From Neurospora crassa OR74A (Eukaryota; Ascomycota; Sordariomycetes; Sordariales; Sordariaceae), in the NCBI RefSeq assembly GCF_000182925.2, contig NC_026501.1, positions 2,170,001 through 2,234,000 of the forward strand: a stretch of 64,000 bases of DNA, given 5' to 3'. The notes below the pieces were generated by a model. It saw only the letters and a list, made by a program, of their open reading frames with translations. It did no database searches and was not told the DNA's origin. The position numbers were made by a program, and so were the translations under genes. Positions 59,127 through 64,000 of this stretch are shown in pieces (the first letter of the stretch is position 1; each line of letters opens with the position of its first letter).

Positions 59127-60149
59127 TCAAACTTGCCCTGAATGAAGAGGGGCAGAACTCATCTTCTGCAACCTCCCCGCTTCCTCAAACTTCCCCTCAT
59201 CAACCCTCCAATACGCCCCGCTCAGCGCCCAACAAGCCACAATAACCAGCAGAAAGATTTCCGTACGATCTCTCGAATTTGAACTCCGCGTAATTACTTG
59301 TGTATGAAAGAGTGGGTAGGGATAATGATGTAGAGAAGCAGCAAAGAGGCATCTACATTGTCGACCAACACCCTTATTTTTTGCTTGCGTTTATGTAAAG
59401 TGATTACGCTAACTTCAATTTCGAGAGACTATACGGCAGCGCAAGGGACGGTATTAGTCTTGCGAGTAAAGATAAAGATGTAAACAACGCAAAACTCCCA
59501 AAACGTTAAATACAATGCAATCACGGCATTATACTCGGGTGTCAACGCGCCGACGGTAAGGTTCGAAGTGGTCTTATGAGGCGTATCAAACTGGAGCGTG
59601 GGCAACTGCAGACGCCCGAATGGCATCCGGAAGACGGCGAAGAGACCCATAACCACCATGGGGGAGAAGCTGTCCATGACCCATTAGAAAGCCACGGCGA
59701 CGAGGAGGAGGGCGAGGTCGACGAAAATAATATGTCTCTGTTTACTTCCACGATCAGTGACAAACAAGTCGAAAGATGTAAAAAGAGAAACTCTGGAATG
59801 ACGACTTACACGACAGACGAAAAAACTTGCGCATCACCCCATTACATGAGAACCATGGAGAATGTAAATTTGCAAGATGACGAACCTTCAAAAGTGAATT
59901 AGCCAGAAGCTTGTTAGACTTTCCTGCCACATCATGACTATGAGCAACTCAAGAGAAAAACCGCCGTGAGAAGTACAGCACAGCACAGCACAGCACAGAA
60001 GAACGCATACCAACAAAGCCAAGCGCAATCGGGTTAACAAACCGCCTGTTGTAGTCGCCGACATGAAGGATTCTGGGGGTAAGGTAGGGGTGTCCAAAGA
60101 GCTCTTGCGAGTTGTTTACTCCCGGTCGTTGACCTATCAGAAGTAGCAT
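59127..60149 (-). pseudogene. Decayed GPR1/FUN34/YaaH acetate transporter
   Basis: Three separate coding remnants follow the order of an Ady2-type acetate/ammonium transporter. Near 60149-60020 an N-terminal piece reads PYLTPRILHVGDYNRRFVNP then IALGFVG, equivalent to the cytosolic start and NPxPLGL entry to helix 1, followed by a GTATGC donor. Near 59735-59432 a piece reads LALLLVAVAF, then a stop in place of an acidic residue, then WVMDSFSPMVVMGLFAVF and EYNAVIALYLTFWEFCVVYI, equivalent to the last helices. Near 59285-59127 is IVACWALSGAYWRVDEGKFE and EAGRLQK. The coding sequence for helices 2-3 is missing between the first two pieces. With an internal stop and about a third of the protein lost, this is a host pseudogene. 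It lies beside the SDR and ATP-grasp genes with no evident link. Confidence 0.75.
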
Positions 60150-60996
60150 TTTTCCTCATCACGAATGGTTCTGGTGCCATTATGGGTTGGGATCGATTCG
60201 GTTCTTTCTATGTTATGATCTCCTCGGTGAGTTTCCTTTCTGCACACTTCGCTAGGCTTATTTGTAAGCAATTATTTGAATTATCGGAGGTTTTGAGTGA
60301 GTCGTAACAATGGAATAGAGTAACGCCCGAATTAGGAAAGGTGATGGGCGTGTGAACTTTCTCGGGCGTCTTAGGTGAACCAGTTTCTCACCTTCAGACT
60401 ACATCACTCGACATCCAGAAACTCATTTTACAATTCTCATAACTGGATTAATATCACACCAACTGTTTGCTTTACCAAATAAACATCTCTGATCTGGTAT
60501 TCAGAGATCTCAACCTAACCGTTTTCAACTCCTCTTAGGTTATCAAGTATTGGTATCAGCTGCCTCACGTACTGTGCTTCTTAGATTTGTTGCGTCTAGC
60601 TGCATATACTTATACCAAAGGGGTTGGATATTTTTATATACTACCTCAGGTTGTGTGTTTTGGCGGGGGACATGAGGGTGGGGGACACCAAACAATTGGT
60701 AGGAAACCTCTGTGCTGCATGTTAGATAACATAATCCTAATGTTGAGGTAGTTCCCACATCGAATGCTATAAGGGTAACCATCTAAGTTGTAGATGGAGT
60801 GAGTCCTTATACCCATATCTATCAACGCCAGAGGAACCAACATCTTACCAACTACATCAGTACCAACTACTCCAGAGTTTCCAAGCCTGCTACACCATCT
60901 GGCTGTAATATCTGCCAACATATCCCAAGGCTGAAATGCATCCATACATCGGGCAAGTTGGTCCAGTTGTGCGGGCATGCTGAACCGAACAGTCGA
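60150..60996. other. Intergenic region
   Basis: This is the remnant promoter of the transporter pseudogene and the 3' flank of the ATP-grasp gene. It is AT-rich and has no supported gene. Confidence 0.4.
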
Positions 60997-62820
60997 TCAA
61001 AACGTCACCTCTTCAGTACTCTCCCTCACCCTCTTCATCAGATCCTGTAAATCCTTCTCATCCTTCCCGCCCACCACCACATCGCCAATACTCTCCACCT
61101 CCTTTTCCTCGTTGCCTATATCATCCTCATACCATGCCATGATCAGCATCCGCCCAGTTTCAAACTCCTCCCTCCACGTCTCCATAAACTGCTTCCTCGA
61201 CCCCCGCAGCGTGGTAGAGAAACTGCTCGCACAAGTCATACCCCTGCTCGTAAAGTGACCTTTGAGCAACGGCAACGCCAGTGATCCCGACGTCCTCACG
61301 TTCAAGTCAACAATATACTGCGCCGTCTTCTCGCCATCCGCGGAAGAAATGCCGTTCCCTTGAACCAGTTCATCCTTTGGAATATCCTTCGTCTCCAAAA
61401 CATCAATCCCCACGGGTCCAATGTATCCATGCTTACCCACCCACTCAGCAGTCTGCCTCATGATCCCCTCAAACTTCTCCTTCAGCCTGTCCTGGCGCGC
61501 GTAATTAATTGTACTCCCAATCCACGCATTATCCTCATTGATCATCTGCTCCGACGCCGCCAAAAACGTCGCCTCGCCTCCTTTCCTCACCAAAAATGTC
61601 ACCCCGTAGTCCCCCACGGGATCGCGCACCATCTCGCTCAGCACCACCGACCCGGGCTTCAACTGCTGATTTTTAGCAGTCACCTGCGACAGAAGCTTCC
61701 TCAACACTCCGGTCTCATCATCCATTAACTTCTTCACCAACTCCCGCTTCTTTTCCTCGTCACTAACCACCCACGTCCCCGCCCCGCCAAACGTTTGTTG
61801 GGTCTTGAACACAAACGGTGCTTGTCTAGCATCCACCTTCTCCACGATCCTCTTCATCTGCTCTTCCAACCACTGTCCCCTGGCCCCTTTACACCCCGCG
61901 GGGACAAACCTCATACCACCTTTCCCCACCACATCATCCTCCGCCCGACAAACCTCACAACATTCCCCACCCGCCAACGGCGGTACAAACCCCTCAACAT
62001 CAACCACCTCCGCCCTCGGCGTCGGCAGCCCCGACTCAGCAAGTCCAGCCTTGCTATTCAAAAACCACTGAGTCTCCTGGTTCACCACCAACGGATACCC
62101 CTTTTTTTCAAGGTCATCAAGCATGATCTTGACCGCTAACCTATCGATCCCTAGCTCTTTTACAGGTATCTCGGCGGGTCCGGAACAGAATACCAATTTC
62201 GGCCTCTGCTCGGGGCTCAGAACAGCAATCGTCGCTTCGGCCTCGTGCCGGTCGTGCGCCTCTTGCAAGGCGGAGCCGGGTGAGACGTTGAAGAAGATGG
62301 TGGGGGTGTGTGGGCCGCCGGTGATGAAGGCGTCGCGTTGGGGGATGAGCGAAAGGTATTTGAGGGCTATGGAGCGTTGGAGCTCTGTTGTGGTTGACGA
62401 GGCGGCAGCATCTTTGAGCTCGGCGGGCGGGATGTTGTTGAAGGGACTGTCTTGGTAAAGATATTTCTTGTTGCGAGGGAAGGAAGGGGTCAGGGCGATG
62501 GCGGAGTTGACGCCGCAGAGGACGAAGCCGAGGCGGAGGTGCGCGGTGGAGGGGTCGGCGAGCTTGTAGAGATCCGTCAGGGTGGTGTCGAGGTGGATGG
62601 TGGGAAGGTTTATTGTAGCGGAACCCATTTTCGGGTTGGTGGTTGCTATTTTCTTCGGAGGTGGTGGCTTGGTTGTCGTATAGGGTCTTCCGGGGGAGAG
62701 GAAAGATGTTGGAGGACTATTGAAGACTGTGGTTGGGGAACGACGGATGAGGTGCCAGATAGTTACGATCCTCATTGTGGATGGACTGAAGTGAAGGTAA
62801 GTGCATGGAATGTCGCTCAT
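60997..62820 (-). CDS. ATP-grasp domain protein with N-terminal presequence
   Basis: This 607-residue single-exon protein matches a fungal family that I recall being annotated as solid-state-culture-specific ATP-grasp protein. ATP-grasp enzymes join a carboxylate to an amine or thiol through an acyl-phosphate. The N terminus is Arg/Ser/Thr-rich with few acids; Met at residue 16 (62775) starts MRIVTIWHLIRRSPTTVF, a likely mitochondrial presequence, and Met65 (62628) starts the conserved part. The ATP-grasp fold begins near residue 230 (LGIDRLAVKIMLDDLEKKGY), then APFVFKTQQTFGGAGTWVVS (phosphate loop with Lys), VVLSEMVRDPVGDYGVTFLV, HGYIGPVGIDVLE and QYIVDLNVRTSGSLALPLLK, whose Asp/Asn pair ligates Mg. 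A CCEVCRAED motif is an insertion of unknown role. No peptide synthetase or carrier gene is adjacent. Substrate unknown. Confidence 0.85.
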   Translation of the reverse strand: MSDIPCTYLHFSPSTMRIVTIWHLIRRSPTTVFNSPPTSFLSPGRPYTTTKPPPPKKIATTNPKMGSATINLPTIHLDTTLTDLYKLADPSTAHLRLGFVLCGVNSAIALTPSFPRNKKYLYQDSPFNNIPPAELKDAAASSTTTELQRSIALKYLSLIPQRDAFITGGPHTPTIFFNVSPGSALQEAHDRHEAEATIAVLSPEQRPKLVFCSGPAEIPVKELGIDRLAVKIMLDDLEKKGYPLVVNQETQWFLNSKAGLAESGLPTPRAEVVDVEGFVPPLAGGECCEVCRAEDDVVGKGGMRFVPAGCKGARGQWLEEQMKRIVEKVDARQAPFVFKTQQTFGGAGTWVVSDEEKKRELVKKLMDDETGVLRKLLSQVTAKNQQLKPGSVVLSEMVRDPVGDYGVTFLVRKGGEATFLAASEQMINEDNAWIGSTINYARQDRLKEKFEGIMRQTAEWVGKHGYIGPVGIDVLETKDIPKDELVQGNGISSADGEKTAQYIVDLNVRTSGSLALPLLKGHFTSRGMTCASSFSTTLRGSRKQFMETWREEFETGRMLIMAWYEDDIGNEEKEVESIGDVVVGGKDEKDLQDLMKRVRESTEEVTF

Positions 62821-63959
62821 TTTGTACTTGCGTCGATCTTACACTGCACCTGCTGGTTTAGTGCATGCGCAAAATCTTTGAAACCACTTTCCTGTTTTCG
62901 AGGGCCAGGAGAACAGCACCAATGGCATGTGATAGTTCTGGTTCCCAATGCAAACGAGTTAAAACATCCCAAGTATGCCAGCCACGTCATTTGAAATCCA
63001 TCACTTGGGTTCAAACAGACTATGCTACTTCTACCCGGTGATCAACGGTGACACGGAGTTGCCAAATATATCTTGCAGGCTTCTTTATGACAATCGTGAG
63101 TGTTGAGGCAGAAGTTTTGTTTGGCGATAAGATGAATGATATCATGTTCCGAGCAAGTGTGATGGGAAGGCGGGATGGCCTCTTGGCTGACAGTGACGGG
63201 ACAGGGTGAGCGGGTCTCGCCGAATGATCGATCGGGACATCGACGTGCAAGACACACCTTGGTGATGACCTGAGACGGCTATGACTGCGGCTGAGACCAC
63301 ATAGCCCGGGTCAACATATTGCGGTCGTCAACCAGTTGTCGAGAGTATAATCAAGAAACTCTGATGATCAACTTCAAGACCCGTGGGTGAAGGTGTGATC
63401 GCATGAACACCTTTTAAGGAGAACAGGCGAATGTCTAACGTGCTGATTGCTAGAACAGTGATTATGTCGTCCGAGTCTTGAGTAGATTGAATACGTAGTG
63501 GGGTGAGGCAAATTGAAAAGAGTAGAGAGAAATACATGAATTGTAACTGACTCATCTTGTCATTGTCGTGATTGTAGACTTGACGAGTAAACCAGACCCA
63601 ATCTTCAATTCATCGGGAGGTTGTCAAGTGATACGTCAGCGAGGCTGCGGCATCAGGCAGGTCCCGAAATCTCAGTGGCTGCCGTAATATCAACGTAACA
63701 CAAAGCGCCACCCTCTTGTCCATAGTTCTCTATTGGTGATGAACACCTCTAACAACCCAGCCAATCAACGCACCTCCTGAAGTATCACGTAAAGATCAGG
63801 GTAGGGGATGGTCGTTAACTTGCGTTCTGTTCTGTTGGTCCAGCGTTTAAAGCTCCATGTTTACACCATCATCCGATCGGTCAGCCCTCTCGCCTAACAA
63901 GGTTCTGTTCTCACCCTCTGGCGGACTACCATTCTCGACCTTCACATTTGACTTCCGCC
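62821..63959. other. Intergenic region
   Basis: This is a shared promoter region between the divergent ATP-grasp gene and the gene entering at the right edge. The last 150 bp are C/T-rich, as in fungal leaders. Short frames on the minus strand have no motif. Confidence 0.4.
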
Positions 63960-64000
63960 ATGCTCGTGTCTTACGACGAGCTTCCCTTGCCCAAGCGCTC
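63960..64000 (+). CDS. Start of a gene running off the right edge
   Basis: A C/T-rich leader ending TTCCGCC precedes an ATG that opens MLVSYDELPLPKR, and the frame is still open at the end of the window. The leader composition and the placement after 1.1 kb of non-coding DNA suggest a true start. Only 13 full codons are visible, so I assign no function. Confidence 0.4.
   Translation, partial: MLVSYDELPLPKR

Noticed and set aside
63328-63555. 75-codon minus-strand frame with hydrophobic start
   Set aside because: A single weak hydrophobic stretch near the start is not enough evidence for a gene.

Overview
The window is nuclear DNA of a filamentous ascomycete, most likely a sordariomycete and plausibly Sordariales. 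The genes are spliced with short introns (mostly 56-121 bp, GT..AG, CTRAC/CTGAT-like branch sites). They are spread on both strands with no operons and are separated by kilobase-scale intergenic DNA. Several products are typical of plant-biomass-degrading ascomycetes: an AA9 polysaccharide monooxygenase with a CBM1, a secreted heme-b (AA8-like) domain protein, a secreted SMP-30-type lactonase and a maltose-type sugar transporter. The species assignment is inference. I saw no CRISPR array, intact transposon or provirus.

Layout. 0-11 kb: a Ser-rich disordered protein, the ER-shaping protein Lunapark, and an Imh1-type GRIP golgin. 11-20.5 kb: four orphan disordered proteins plus one Pro/Ser/Trp-rich orphan. 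Three of the four are Arg/Ser/Tyr-rich and end in an aromatic dipeptide with terminal Trp. 21-22.3 kb: the AA8-like protein. 26.8-28.4 kb: an SREBP-type bHLH-Zip factor with a 372-bp piece of an MCM7 gene inserted just after its stop codon, between perfect 34-bp direct repeats. 29.6-31.3 kb: a divergent enolase paralogue. 32-44.4 kb: a broken GNAT-like gene, a sugar/H+ symporter, the AA9-CBM1 enzyme, the lactonase and an F-box protein with a reading-frame break. 46.4 kb: tRNA-Gly(GCC), then about 7.8 kb with no convincing gene. 54-64 kb: a SWIRM-domain protein, a mitochondrial SDR, a decayed acetate-transporter gene, an ATP-grasp protein and the start of a gene leaving the right edge.

How the genes may work together. 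The AA8-like protein, AA9-CBM1 and lactonase could act in sequence outside the cell: electron delivery, C1 oxidation of cellulose to lactone, and lactone opening. The MFS permease could import the released sugar. They are interspersed with unrelated genes over about 20 kb, so this is a functional theme and not a demonstrated cluster. The other genes are housekeeping (ER, Golgi, transcription, ubiquitin) or orphan.

Limits. Exon boundaries were derived by hand from splice consensus, reading-frame continuity and recalled family alignments. Family names rest on motif recognition, with no database search. Two conserved genes carry +1 shifts in homopolymer runs, so some breaks may be sequence errors.
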